From an uncultured Lysobacterales bacterium (lineage in GTDB: Bacteria; Pseudomonadota; Gammaproteobacteria; Xanthomonadales; SZUA-36): 37,918 nt of DNA. The position numbers were made by a program, and so were the translations under genes. The stretch lies in contig CALDVW010000116.1 of the NCBI GenBank assembly GCA_937924405.1, positions 1-37,918 of the forward strand, read 5' to 3'. Each line of letters opens with the position of its first letter. Position 1 is the stretch's first letter. Shown piece by piece: positions 1-8,214 of this stretch. The notes under the pieces were generated by a model, which saw nothing but the letters and a program-made list of their open reading frames with translations, was not told the origin of the DNA and searched no databases.

Positions 1-5
1 TCTTG

Positions 6-1091
6 ATGAGCACAGCCGCTAACAAAGCATCAAGTACTGTACTTAACTGGACAGAGCGAGGCCTGGTGCCGGACAGCGTGATACGCGCCGGCATCAGGCG
101 TCTCTGCCGACAACGACTGAAGGATATCGGGGCGGAAGACATCGAAAAAAGTGCTGTCCACCTCGACGAATTCGTTGGCCAGATGAATGTTTCTGCCATC
201 GCTCCGGTTCCGGAACTGGCCAATGAGCAACACTACGAAGTGCCCCCGGAGTTCTTTGCCGAAGTATTGGGTAAACACGCCAAATACAGCTGCTGTTACT
301 GGGGCAACGGTGTGGAAAACCTGGACCAGGCTGAATCAGCCGCCCTGGAATCGACCTGCCAGCGCGCCGGCATCGAAGACGGCATGGCCATTCTCGACCT
401 GGGATGTGGCTGGGGTTCCCTCAGCCTGTGGATTGCGGAGCATTATCCCGCATGCACCGTGACGTCGGTGTCAAATTCCATGCCGCAACGGCGCCATATA
501 GAGCGGGTGGCTGCAGAGCGCGATCTTGGCAACCTGCAGGTTCTCACCAGAGATATGAACGACTTTCGCACAGACCGGACATTCGATCGCATCGTATCGG
601 TCGAAATGTTCGAGCACATGCGCAATTACAGGGAGCTGTTCAGACGAGTCAGCCACTGGCTGAAGCCGGATGGGCAATTTTTCATGCATATCTTCTGCCA
701 TCGCAGTTGTGCCTATGAATTCAGCGATGACGGGCCGGCAGACTGGATGGGAAGGCACTTCTTCTCGGGCGGTATCATGCCGAGCGATGACCTGCCTCTG
801 CGTTTCCAGGAAGATCTCACCCTGCAGTCACGCTGGCGCTGGAATGGAACGCATTATGAAAAAACCGCCAATGCCTGGCTGGCCAGCATGGACCGGAATC
901 GGCAGGCGATCCTGCCGGTTATGGAACAGACATACGGCGCAAGCCAGGCAGAAATGTGGTTCCAACGTTGGCGCATCTTTTTCATGGCCTGTGCCGAACT
1001 TTTCGGCCACGACGACGGCCGGGAGTGGTACGTAGGTCATTACCTTTTCGAGCGGCCTGACAGGCAGGCGCTCCAGGCCGACGAATCATGA
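6..1091 (+). CDS. CFA-fold SAM methyltransferase, coclaurine N-methyltransferase-like
   Basis: This 361-aa protein is a SAM-dependent methyltransferase of the cyclopropane-fatty-acid-synthase superfamily. The SAM-binding motif DLGCGWG lies at about residues 131-137, followed by an EMFEHMRN motif. YSCCYW (residues 94-99), the FEH motif and FMHIF keep the Cys, Glu and His that bind bicarbonate in E. coli Cfa. From memory, its length and the runs SCCYW, FEHMRNY and ICH/FCH-like resemble plant coclaurine/pavine N-methyltransferases more than bacterial Cfa. The substrate is therefore uncertain: either an unsaturated acyl chain or an amine. The ATG at 6 is the first start in the window; the frame is open to the left edge, so an upstream start cannot be excluded. 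It overlaps the next gene by 4 bp (ATGA), which suggests translational coupling. Confidence 0.85.
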   Translation: MSTAANKASSTVLNWTERGLVPDSVIRAGIRRLCRQRLKDIGAEDIEKSAVHLDEFVGQMNVSAIAPVPELANEQHYEVPPEFFAEVLGKHAKYSCCYWGNGVENLDQAESAALESTCQRAGIEDGMAILDLGCGWGSLSLWIAEHYPACTVTSVSNSMPQRRHIERVAAERDLGNLQVLTRDMNDFRTDRTFDRIVSVEMFEHMRNYRELFRRVSHWLKPDGQFFMHIFCHRSCAYEFSDDGPADWMGRHFFSGGIMPSDDLPLRFQEDLTLQSRWRWNGTHYEKTANAWLASMDRNRQAILPVMEQTYGASQAEMWFQRWRIFFMACAELFGHDDGREWYVGHYLFERPDRQALQADES

Positions 1092-1654
1092 AGCTGCTGA
1101 TTAACTTCGCCTGCTTTCAGCTCGGCTGGTTCGCCTGTGTGCTGGGTGCGGCCAATGGCATACCCTGGGCCGGGCCCATGATCGTAACGCTGGTGGTCGC
1201 GATTCACCTCCTGATTGCGCAGCGGCCTGGCCTGGACTTGTGGCTGGTGGCTGCGGCCATGGCTGTCGGCCTGGTAGCTGACAGTCTGTTGCTCGCCTCG
1301 GGCTGGATAAGTTACCCGAATGGATACTGGGTCCCGGGCCTGGCGCCCTATTGGATCATCGCCATGTGGGCGCTGTTCGCCACGACACTCAATGTATCCA
1401 TGCGCTGGCTGAGAGGAAGTCTTCCACTTGCCGTCCTGATGGGCGCTGTGGGCGGGCCCCTCAGCTACCTGGCCGGTGCAAAACTGGGCGGAATCGAGTT
1501 ACTTGCGCCTATCTGGGCGATGTCCGCCCTGGCTGTCATCTGGGCACTGGTCATGCCCTTTCTGACCTTGCTGTCCTGCAGGCTCGATGGCATGACAGAA
1601 GTAGCAATCCCTGACTTCGTTCAGTCCGATTGGCGGGTGTCGACCCATGGTTGA
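1088..1654 (+). CDS. DUF2878 integral membrane protein
   Basis: A 188-aa hydrophobic protein with about five or six predicted membrane helices. It matches the DUF2878 family as I remember it: an N-terminal NFACFQLGWFACVLGA segment, a central ISYPNGYWVPGLAPYWI segment and a Gly-rich GGPLSYLAGAKLGG segment. The biochemical role of the family is unknown. It overlaps both neighbours: the methyltransferase upstream by 4 bp and the DUF1295 gene downstream by 8 bp. It is therefore almost certainly co-transcribed in the lipid-modification operon. DUF2878 genes often accompany CFA-type and DUF1295 genes, so a role in handling modified membrane lipids is an inference from context. Confidence 0.8.
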   Translation: MKLLINFACFQLGWFACVLGAANGIPWAGPMIVTLVVAIHLLIAQRPGLDLWLVAAAMAVGLVADSLLLASGWISYPNGYWVPGLAPYWIIAMWALFATTLNVSMRWLRGSLPLAVLMGAVGGPLSYLAGAKLGGIELLAPIWAMSALAVIWALVMPFLTLLSCRLDGMTEVAIPDFVQSDWRVSTHG

Positions 1655-2426
1655 CCTGCACGCCGCAATTTTGGCCCTCGGAGCCATGCTTCTGACAGCT
1701 CTCATGGCCTGGCTTTACAGCGTTGCGCGACGAGACGTCAGCATTGTCGACAGCCTCTGGTCACTGCTGTTTCTGCTGGGGCTGGCTGTGTATCTGATGG
1801 TCAGCGCATCGCACGGGCCGCGTGCCCTGCCACTACTGCTGCTGGTCACCGCCTGGTCGCTACGGCTGTCCCTTCATATCACCATTCGAAATCACGGCCA
1901 GCCGGAAGATCGCCGTTACCAGGCGATCCGCGCGAACAATCAGCCGCATTTCTGGCTCAAAAGCCTATACATCGTTTTCCTTCTTCAGGGTTTGTTGGCC
2001 TGGGTGATCTGTCTGCCCGCGATCGCGGCTGTGAGCGGGCAGACATCCCCCGGGCCGCTTGATTATGCCGGCCTGGCCCTGTGGATTACCGGCATGATTT
2101 TCGAAACGGTCGGTGACTACCAGTTGTCCAGGTTCCGGCGAAGCGCAACTGCGGACGGAGCCGTGCTGGATACGGGCTTGTGGCGCTACACGCGGCATCC
2201 CAACTATTTCGGCGAGGCCGTGATCTGGTGGGGTTTTTACCTCATCGCACTGTCGGCCGGCGCATGGTGGACGCTGTTTGCCCCGCTGCTGATGACCTTC
2301 CTGCTGCTGCGCGTTTCTGGCGTATCTTTGCTGGAAAAAGATATTGCAGACCGCCGCCCCGATTACCGTGATTACGTCAGGCGAACCAATGCCTTTTTAC
2401 CGGGTCGTCCCGTCAATGGAAATTAA
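1647..2426 (+). CDS. DUF1295 family membrane protein (steroid 5-alpha-reductase-like)
   Basis: A 259-aa polytopic membrane protein. The C-terminal half carries RYTRHPNYFGEAVIWWGFYL (about residues 180-199), the signature of DUF1295 and related steroid-5-alpha-reductase/ICMT-type proteins, which bind a nucleotide or SAM cofactor at the membrane. The N-terminal VSIVDSLWSLLF run is also typical. Known relatives reduce or methylate lipid-like substrates, but the bacterial DUF1295 reaction is not established, so none is assigned. It starts within the 3' end of the DUF2878 gene (8-bp overlap), consistent with one operon. A role in reducing or desaturating an acyl-chain intermediate alongside the CFA-type enzymes is inference. 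Confidence 0.85.
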   Translation: MVDLHAAILALGAMLLTALMAWLYSVARRDVSIVDSLWSLLFLLGLAVYLMVSASHGPRALPLLLLVTAWSLRLSLHITIRNHGQPEDRRYQAIRANNQPHFWLKSLYIVFLLQGLLAWVICLPAIAAVSGQTSPGPLDYAGLALWITGMIFETVGDYQLSRFRRSATADGAVLDTGLWRYTRHPNYFGEAVIWWGFYLIALSAGAWWTLFAPLLMTFLLLRVSGVSLLEKDIADRRPDYRDYVRRTNAFLPGRPVNGN

Positions 2427-2430
2427 ATCT

Positions 2431-3111
2431 ATGAATTCATTAGCAAAAACCATAGTTTCGTGTACTCTTGCCCTGTTTGCGTTTGCGGCTCTCCCATCAG
2501 GTTCGTTGAGCGCAGACGAAAGCCTGATCGAAGACACAAAAAGCGTTAATGCCTGGCGCTTCAGAGTCTTCCTGGACGATCGGGAAATCGGCTATCACAA
2601 CTTCTACCTGGCCGAAGCAGGTAATACACGACAGCTCCGCAGTGTGGCGAGTTTTGAGTACAAGCTACTGTTCGTGAAACTGTTTCACTACGAGCATGAA
2701 AACCTGGAAACCTGGTCGGGGGACTGCCTGCAAAGCATTAGTTCCGAAACCGACGCCAACGGCGAGCCATATGAAGTGAAAGGCCATCTCCGCGAAGGCG
2801 AGTTCCAGGTGGCCGGTAGCAACGGCGAAGCGGTTCTGCCTGAATGCGTGATGAGTTTCGCTTATTGGAACCCTTCTTTTCTCCAACAGCCCAGCTTGCT
2901 GAATACACAGAATGGTGAATTCCAGGCTGTACAAATTTCTCCGCCCGTTTTTGAGGAACTGGAGGTCCGGGGTGAGCAGCGTCCTTCCTATCGCTATCGC
3001 CTGGCGGCCGGCGCTCTCAACCTGGACCTCTGGTACTCAACCGATAGTGAATGGCTCGCCCTGGAAAGCGAGGTGAAGGGCGGGCGCAAGCTCAGATACG
3101 AATTGATGTGA
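2431..3111 (+). CDS. Secreted DUF6134-like protein
   Basis: A 226-aa exported protein. ATG 2431 is chosen because it gives a clear signal peptide: MNSLAKTI, a hydrophobic core, then cleavage near SLSADES. In-frame starts further upstream would extend into the preceding gene. The mature part is rich in beta-strand-like sequence, with FRVFLDDREIGYH, a central FHYEHENLETWSGDCL and a C-terminal RYRLAAGALNLDLWY. This pattern recalls the DUF6134 family, which has no assigned function. It lies 4 bp after the DUF1295 stop and 41 bp before the lipocalin start, so it is probably in the same transcript. A periplasmic lipid- or stress-related role is inferred from neighbours only. Confidence 0.75.
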   Translation: MNSLAKTIVSCTLALFAFAALPSGSLSADESLIEDTKSVNAWRFRVFLDDREIGYHNFYLAEAGNTRQLRSVASFEYKLLFVKLFHYEHENLETWSGDCLQSISSETDANGEPYEVKGHLREGEFQVAGSNGEAVLPECVMSFAYWNPSFLQQPSLLNTQNGEFQAVQISPPVFEELEVRGEQRPSYRYRLAAGALNLDLWYSTDSEWLALESEVKGGRKLRYELM

Positions 3112-3152
3112 ATAAACGGCGCCCGCAGGCGCCCCCAAGGAGACAGCCGCAA

Positions 3153-3680
3153 ATGTCACTACGAGACTCCATATTCAGCCTGACCGGGGCAGCAATGCTC
3201 GCGGGTTGCCAGGCCAGTTTGCCACCGCTGGAAACCGTGGCGCATGTTGACCTGGATCGCTTCATGGGTGATTGGTATGTCATAGCCAACATTCCCACTT
3301 TTGTCGAAAAGGGCGCCCATAATGCCGTCGAATCCTACCGCCTGGACGACGATGGCTCAATTGCAACCACTTTTACGTTTCGCAAGGACAGCTTTGCTGG
3401 ACCCGAGAAGCAATACACCCCGCGTGGATTTGTCCGCAATACGCAAACCAACGCGGAATGGGGCATGCAATTCATCTGGCCGATTAAAGGTGACTATCGG
3501 ATTATTTACCTGTCGGATGATTACTCCCTGACCATCATCGGGCGGACCAAGCGGGATTACGTCTGGCTGATGGCCAGGTCACCCGCACTGCCCGAGGGAC
3601 AATACAGGGAAGCCGTCGATTTCATCAGCAAAGCCGGATACGACGTCGCACAGCTCGAACGCGTTCCGCAAAAGTGGTGA
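3153..3680 (+). CDS. Blc-type lipocalin lipoprotein
   Basis: A 175-aa bacterial lipocalin. ATG 3153 is preceded by AAGGAG at about 3137-3142. The protein opens with a short signal ending in the lipobox LAGC (Cys19), which predicts acylation and attachment to the outer membrane. The lipocalin G-x-W signature appears as FMGDWYVIANIP (about residues 36-47), followed by strand-rich sequence and IIYLSDDYSLTIIGRTKRDYVWLMAR. Blc lipocalins bind lysophospholipids or fatty acids and respond to envelope stress. Its place between DUF6134 and FAD-oxidoreductase genes fits carriage or repair of modified lipids at the envelope (inference). The length is normal for the family. Confidence 0.92.
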   Translation: MSLRDSIFSLTGAAMLAGCQASLPPLETVAHVDLDRFMGDWYVIANIPTFVEKGAHNAVESYRLDDDGSIATTFTFRKDSFAGPEKQYTPRGFVRNTQTNAEWGMQFIWPIKGDYRIIYLSDDYSLTIIGRTKRDYVWLMARSPALPEGQYREAVDFISKAGYDVAQLERVPQKW

Positions 3681-3684
3681 CTTC

Positions 3685-4989
3685 ATGAAAATTGCAATTA
3701 TTGGTACGGGAATCGCCGGCAACCTGGCTGCCTATCGGCTGAATCGGGAGCACGATATTACGGTCTATGAGGCTGACAATCGCATCGGCGGGCACACCAA
3801 CACCGTCTCCGTGGTCGCCGAGGGCAGGCGGTTGGCTGTCGATACGGGCTTCATCGTGTTCAATGACGTCACCTATCCAAATTTCATCGCGCTGCTGGAT
3901 GAGCTGGGTGTTGCTTACCAGCCGAGCGACATGAGCTTCAGCGTAAGCAGCCGGGACAACGGGCTTGAATACAACGGCGCCTCACTCAATGCTCTTTTCG
4001 CCCAGCGCAGAAACCTGCTGAGGCCGTCTTTCTACCGCATGTTGATGGACATCCTGCGTTTTAACCGCGAGGCCCCCACCCTGTTGGAGAACCCTGAAGG
4101 ATCAGTCACGCTGGGTGAGTATCTGGACATCAACGGTTATTCAAAAGAGTTTATCGATCATTACATCATTCCCATGGGTGCGGCCATCTGGTCGGCAATA
4201 CCGGATGGAATGCGGGCAGTGCCGGCCAACTTTTTCGTTCGCTTCTTTCACAATCACGGTTTGCTGAGCGTGAACGAACGCCCTGCCTGGCAGGTTGTAA
4301 CAGGCGGGTCGCAACGTTACGTTGAAAAACTGGTGGCCGGTTTTCGCAATCGGATCCGGCTGAATGCCGAAGTTGAGTGGGTGCGCAGGCACCCGGAGTT
4401 CATCGAGGTCAAATCGCGCGGTCTCGAGCCTGAACGCTACGATCGGGTTTTCATGGCCTGTCACAGTGACCAGGCATTACGTCTGCTGGCAGATCCGACA
4501 CCGCAGGAGCAGGCGGTACTCGGGGCGATTGAATATCAGGACAATGAAGCTGTCCTGCACACAGATGATTCACTGATGCCCAACAGGCGCAGGGCATGGG
4601 CAGCCTGGAACTATCACATCCCGGCCAGTGCAGCCGAGTCTGAAGGCAAGGTTACTCTGACCTACAACATGAATATTCTTCAGAGCCTGCAGGCCAGGGA
4701 GCAGTATTGCGTCACGCTGAACCATACCCATGCGATCGATGAGAGCAAGATCATACAGACTATTAATTACACGCATCCCGTGTTCACCGAAAAAGCCGTA
4801 AACGCGCAGCAGCACCATCGCCTCATCAACGGCGCCCGCAGAACCTATTTCTGCGGGGCTTACTGGCGTTACGGATTTCACGAAGACGGTGTGGTCAGTG
4901 CCATGAAAGCCCTGGAGCACTTCAATGAGGATCTTCCCTTCCCAGGATATCTGAGCGATGAACAGCGCTATTTACCTCGGGCAAGTTAG
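3685..4989 (+). CDS. FAD/NAD(P)-dependent oxidoreductase (amine-oxidase-like)
   Basis: A 434-aa flavoprotein. The N-terminus has the dinucleotide-binding fingerprint GTGIAG (about residues 7-12), ending with an acidic residue in ITVYEADNRIGGHTNT, the typical FAD Rossmann start of the amine oxidase/desaturase superfamily. The C-terminal YFCGAYWRYGFHEDGVVSA matches the second FAD contact region. Members of this family usually sit beside DUF1365 and CFA-like genes, as here. Relatives in Rhodobacter have been implicated in making furan fatty acids and in mycobacteria in 10-methyl fatty acids. An acyl-chain dehydrogenase or reductase role is therefore plausible but unproven. It overlaps the DUF1365 gene by 32 bp. 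Confidence 0.9.
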   Translation: MKIAIIGTGIAGNLAAYRLNREHDITVYEADNRIGGHTNTVSVVAEGRRLAVDTGFIVFNDVTYPNFIALLDELGVAYQPSDMSFSVSSRDNGLEYNGASLNALFAQRRNLLRPSFYRMLMDILRFNREAPTLLENPEGSVTLGEYLDINGYSKEFIDHYIIPMGAAIWSAIPDGMRAVPANFFVRFFHNHGLLSVNERPAWQVVTGGSQRYVEKLVAGFRNRIRLNAEVEWVRRHPEFIEVKSRGLEPERYDRVFMACHSDQALRLLADPTPQEQAVLGAIEYQDNEAVLHTDDSLMPNRRRAWAAWNYHIPASAAESEGKVTLTYNMNILQSLQAREQYCVTLNHTHAIDESKIIQTINYTHPVFTEKAVNAQQHHRLINGARRTYFCGAYWRYGFHEDGVVSAMKALEHFNEDLPFPGYLSDEQRYLPRAS

Positions 4990-5734
4990 GCATCGCCGCA
5001 ATAATCCGGTTGCGCATGAGTTCAGTTACCGGCTGTTCATGATGTACCTGGATCTGGACGAACTGACGCATTTGTTTCGTGGGCGGTGGTTCTGGTCCAC
5101 CCGGCGTGCCGCGTTGGCCAGATTTCGTCGCGAAGATCATCTGGGTGATCCCGGGGTGCCCCTGGACCGGGCCGTTCGCGAGCTGGTAGCCGCAGAGACC
5201 GGCAGCACCCCAAAGGGCCCGATCCGTCTGCTGACGAACCTGAGCTACTTCGGGTATGGGTTCAATCCGGTGAGCTTCTATTATTGCTTCAATGAAGATG
5301 ACAGCGAGCTTGAAGTCATTGTTGCGGAAGTCAACAACACGCCCTGGGGGGAGCGCCACTGCTACGTTTTACCGAACAGCGAAGATCGGGGTGCGGGAGG
5401 CCACAAACGCTTTTTTCCCGCCAAGGAGATGCACGTTTCACCGTTTATGCAGATGGACGTCGAATACGACTGGCGATTCACCGCCCCCGGGGACGAACTG
5501 GCGGTGCACATGGTAAATTCGCGACAAGGGATTAAAATATTTGATGCAACACTGGTATTGCAACGTGAGCAGGTAACCGCCGGCGCCCTGGCGCGCGTGC
5601 TGCTTACTTACCCCTTGATGACGATGAAGATTATTACAGCGATTCACTGGCAGGCATTGAAACTCTGGTTCAAGGGCGCCCCCGTCCATGACCACCCTGC
5701 AAAAAAAGGTCCGGCACTGGAGAAAGCCAGATGA
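4958..5734 (+). CDS. DUF1365 family protein
   Basis: A 258-aa protein of DUF1365. It opens with AIYLGQVRHRRNNPVAHEFSYRLFMMYLDLDEL and has the diagnostic NLSYFGYGFNPVSFYYCF run near residues 92-109, then EVNNTPWGERHCYVL and FHVSPFM-like segments. The function of the family is unknown. It is nearly always found between an FAD oxidoreductase and a CFA-synthase-like gene, and it is regulated with them in singlet-oxygen stress loci of other bacteria. The start lies 32 bp inside the preceding gene and the stop overlaps the CFA gene by 4 bp (ATGA), so translation is probably coupled across all three. Confidence 0.93.
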   Translation: MNSAIYLGQVRHRRNNPVAHEFSYRLFMMYLDLDELTHLFRGRWFWSTRRAALARFRREDHLGDPGVPLDRAVRELVAAETGSTPKGPIRLLTNLSYFGYGFNPVSFYYCFNEDDSELEVIVAEVNNTPWGERHCYVLPNSEDRGAGGHKRFFPAKEMHVSPFMQMDVEYDWRFTAPGDELAVHMVNSRQGIKIFDATLVLQREQVTAGALARVLLTYPLMTMKIITAIHWQALKLWFKGAPVHDHPAKKGPALEKAR

Positions 5735-6993
5735 AATCGGTTTCACTTTCTTCACCCCGCCACCTGGCCGGCACCGTCAAGCCCAGCATGCTCGACGGAC
5801 TTGCCAGAAAGTCGGTTCTGCGCCAGTTGCAGAAACTCGATACGGGGAAACTGCGAGTGCTTGAGGCCGACGGCGAAAGCCGCTTTGGTTCTGACGACGA
5901 TTCCGGGCCACGCGCAAATATCCAGGTCATTGATCCGAGGTTTTTCAGTGAGATAGCATTCGGTGGCTCAATCGGCGGCGGAGAGGCCTACATCCACGGA
6001 TACTGGAAGTGTGATGACCTGGTTTCGCTGGTCCGGCTTTTACTGAAAAACCGTCATGTTCTTGACGGAATGGAGGCAGGAGCGGCCCGATTAACCGCGC
6101 CGCTGCAGAAGCTGTTTCACTGGATCAACCGGAACAGTCACGAGGGAGCCCGCCGTAATATTTCAGCCCATTACGACCTGGGTAATGAATTTTTTGCTAC
6201 CTGGCTGGATGAAACCCTGATGTATTCATCAGCCATTTTCGAGCACCCCGACAGCAGTCTGCATGAAGCCCAGCTTTATCGTATGAAACATATTTGCGAA
6301 AAGCTGGAGCTGAAGCCGGCCGATCATGTCGTTGAAATCGGCACCGGTTGGGGTGGGTTCGCCATGTTCGCGGTAAAAAATTACGGTTGCCGGGTGACCA
6401 CCACGACCATTTCAGGAGAGCAGTACGAAATGGCGGCTCAACGCGTGGCCGCCGCGGGTCTGCAGGACAGGATAACGCTGCTGTTGAAGGATTTCAGAGA
6501 CCTGGACGGCCAATACGACAAGCTCGTTTCCATCGAAATGATCGAAGCAATCGATCACGGCCTGTTCGAGACCTATTTCAGGAAGTGCGCTGAATTATTG
6601 AAACCGGACGGGGCCATGTTGATCCAGGCAATCACGATTGCCGACCAGCGTTATGCTGAATATCGCAAATCCGTCGATTTCATCCAGCGGTACATTTTTC
6701 CGGGCAGCGGCCTGCCGTCCTCGGCGATCATGACTGAAGCAGTCGCACGTCACACCGATATGCGCTTGCTGGATCTTGAGGACATTGGTCTGCACTACGC
6801 CAGGACGCTGCGCCACTGGCGTGATCGTTTTTTCGAAAAAATCGAGGACATCCGCTGCCAGGGCTTCCCGGAATCATTTATCCGCATGTGGGAATATTAC
6901 CTTTGCTATTGTGAGGCGGCGTTTCTCGAGCGGGCGATCTCGGATGTGCAGATCGTATTCGCCAAGCCTCAAAACCGCCTGGATTTGTCGTGA
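5731..6993 (+). CDS. Cyclopropane-fatty-acyl-phospholipid synthase family methyltransferase with altered bicarbonate site
   Basis: A 420-aa CFA-type methyltransferase acting on phospholipid acyl chains. An N-terminal substrate domain (about 1-140) is followed by a SAM domain with AHYDLGNEFF, the motif EIGTGWGG (about 202-209) and a C-terminal HYARTLRHWRDRF region. Compared by eye with E. coli Cfa, the bicarbonate ligand Cys139 corresponds to Ser167 and His266 to Gln299. Glu239 (Glu272) and the Tyr of LHYARTL are kept. This suggests that the enzyme uses a different base or makes a methyl-branched or methylene product rather than a cyclopropane (inference). It is coupled to DUF1365 upstream and overlaps the next gene by 4 bp. 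Confidence 0.9.
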   Translation: MKSVSLSSPRHLAGTVKPSMLDGLARKSVLRQLQKLDTGKLRVLEADGESRFGSDDDSGPRANIQVIDPRFFSEIAFGGSIGGGEAYIHGYWKCDDLVSLVRLLLKNRHVLDGMEAGAARLTAPLQKLFHWINRNSHEGARRNISAHYDLGNEFFATWLDETLMYSSAIFEHPDSSLHEAQLYRMKHICEKLELKPADHVVEIGTGWGGFAMFAVKNYGCRVTTTTISGEQYEMAAQRVAAAGLQDRITLLLKDFRDLDGQYDKLVSIEMIEAIDHGLFETYFRKCAELLKPDGAMLIQAITIADQRYAEYRKSVDFIQRYIFPGSGLPSSAIMTEAVARHTDMRLLDLEDIGLHYARTLRHWRDRFFEKIEDIRCQGFPESFIRMWEYYLCYCEAAFLERAISDVQIVFAKPQNRLDLS

Positions 6994-7496
6994 ACTCAAG
7001 CATCATCATCGTGAATGATCGAATGCAATCGGGATACCAGTACCGTCTGACCGAACCTGCGGGACAAAATTTTCACCCCGATTTCCAACCGGATTTAACG
7101 CCGGCGCAGATGCTGCAGATGGGCGTGTTCGGCGGGAAGTACATGACCGACTGCCGCGACGAATTTCCCGGGGAATGGTTTGAAGGTGCGAAGCTTAGCC
7201 CCCAGGGTGCTGATCACAAGCTCAATTTTTTTGCTTTGAAGGCGTCCAAACCCCTTTCCTACTGGAATGAAAAGGGCTGGATTCACCCACAGGACCCACG
7301 CGGATGGTTCCAATGGTACTGCCGATATTTCCAGGGCCGTCGCAGTGATGATGACTCGCGACAGATTGGCCGCTGGAAGGCGATGACCAGGCACATTGGA
7401 CAGATTCGTAAAAACTGTCTGAAAGGTGATCTTCTATGCCGGCCCCGGCAGCGCCAGGCCCTGTTGCACTGGGCCTATGACTCCAGATTATTTTGA
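6990..7496 (+). CDS. Conserved protein of unknown function, aromatic-rich
   Basis: A 168-aa protein starting at GTG 6990, which overlaps the CFA stop (GTGA); an ATG at 7023 would remove 11 residues. It has no signal peptide or membrane helix. It is dense in Trp, Tyr and Lys/Arg, with MGVFGGKYMTDCRDEFPGEW, a WNEKGWIHPQDPRGWFQWYC core and a C-terminal RPRQRQALLHWAYDS. From memory, this pattern recurs in bacterial and plant/algal proteins of unknown function. Conserved Cys, Asp, Trp and His residues could build an active site, but I know of no assigned activity. Its position as the last coupled gene of the lipid-modification cluster suggests a connected role (inference). Confidence 0.8.
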   Translation: MNSSIIIVNDRMQSGYQYRLTEPAGQNFHPDFQPDLTPAQMLQMGVFGGKYMTDCRDEFPGEWFEGAKLSPQGADHKLNFFALKASKPLSYWNEKGWIHPQDPRGWFQWYCRYFQGRRSDDDSRQIGRWKAMTRHIGQIRKNCLKGDLLCRPRQRQALLHWAYDSRLF

Positions 7497-7526
7497 CCGA
7501 CAGGATAGACACACCGGGTAGAGCGA

Positions 7527-8150
7527 ATGACTTTTAAGAAAAATGGAGTCCTGATTCTGACCACCGCGCTGGCTCTGTTGATTACGGAACAGTTGATTGC
7601 GGTTGAAGAGGCTGCCTACACGGTTATCCGGCAGGACGGTGACATTGAAATTCGCGAGTACGACGCTGCGATTGTTGCCGAAACCGTTGTGGACGGCGAG
7701 TTCGAGGATGCTGGCAACGGTGCCTTCCGCAAGCTCTTCAAATATATCGACGGCGACAACCAGTCACAGGGCAAAATCGCGATGACTGCGCCGGTTTCCC
7801 AGGAAAAGCGATCTGAGAAAATTGCCATGACTTCACCTGTGGGCCAGCAGAAATCGGGAAAGGGCTGGGCGGTCAGCTTCATGATGCCGGCTTCGTACAC
7901 GATGGATACCATTCCTCAACCCACAGACCCGGCAGTGGTCATCAGGCAGGTGCCGGCTCATCGTGCCGCCGTCATCCGGTACTCGGGTTTCTGGAGTGAA
8001 GAGAAATACCGGGAGCACCTTGAAGAATTGAAAATCTGGATTGATGCTGAAAAACAGGAAGTGATCGGCCAGCCGGTATGGGCTCGCTATAACGCACCCT
8101 TCACACCCTGGTTCATGCGCCGTAATGAAATTCTGATTCCCGTGATGTAG
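7527..8150 (+). CDS. SOUL family haem-binding protein, exported
   Basis: A 207-aa SOUL-family protein. It has an N-terminal signal peptide (about residues 1-25, basic MTFKKN then a Leu-rich core). The SOUL fold is marked by YTVIRQDGDIEIREYDAAIV, then a repeated IAMTAPVSQ / IAMTSPVGQ motif around residues 85-108, a central FMMPASYTMDTIPQP and RVPAHRAAVIRYSG-like sequence. Eukaryotic members bind haem or tetrapyrrole; bacterial members are found near photooxidative or envelope stress genes. It lies 30 bp after the 168-aa gene, so it may share the transcript, and converges with the yqjG-like gene. Haem binding is inferred from the family. Confidence 0.9.
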   Translation: MTFKKNGVLILTTALALLITEQLIAVEEAAYTVIRQDGDIEIREYDAAIVAETVVDGEFEDAGNGAFRKLFKYIDGDNQSQGKIAMTAPVSQEKRSEKIAMTSPVGQQKSGKGWAVSFMMPASYTMDTIPQPTDPAVVIRQVPAHRAAVIRYSGFWSEEKYREHLEELKIWIDAEKQEVIGQPVWARYNAPFTPWFMRRNEILIPVM

Positions 8151-8214
8151 ATCCACCGGGGGAGGCCGTAATGCCCCGTCATGTCAAAACTGCTCCAATC
8201 TTACAGGGCAGAGT

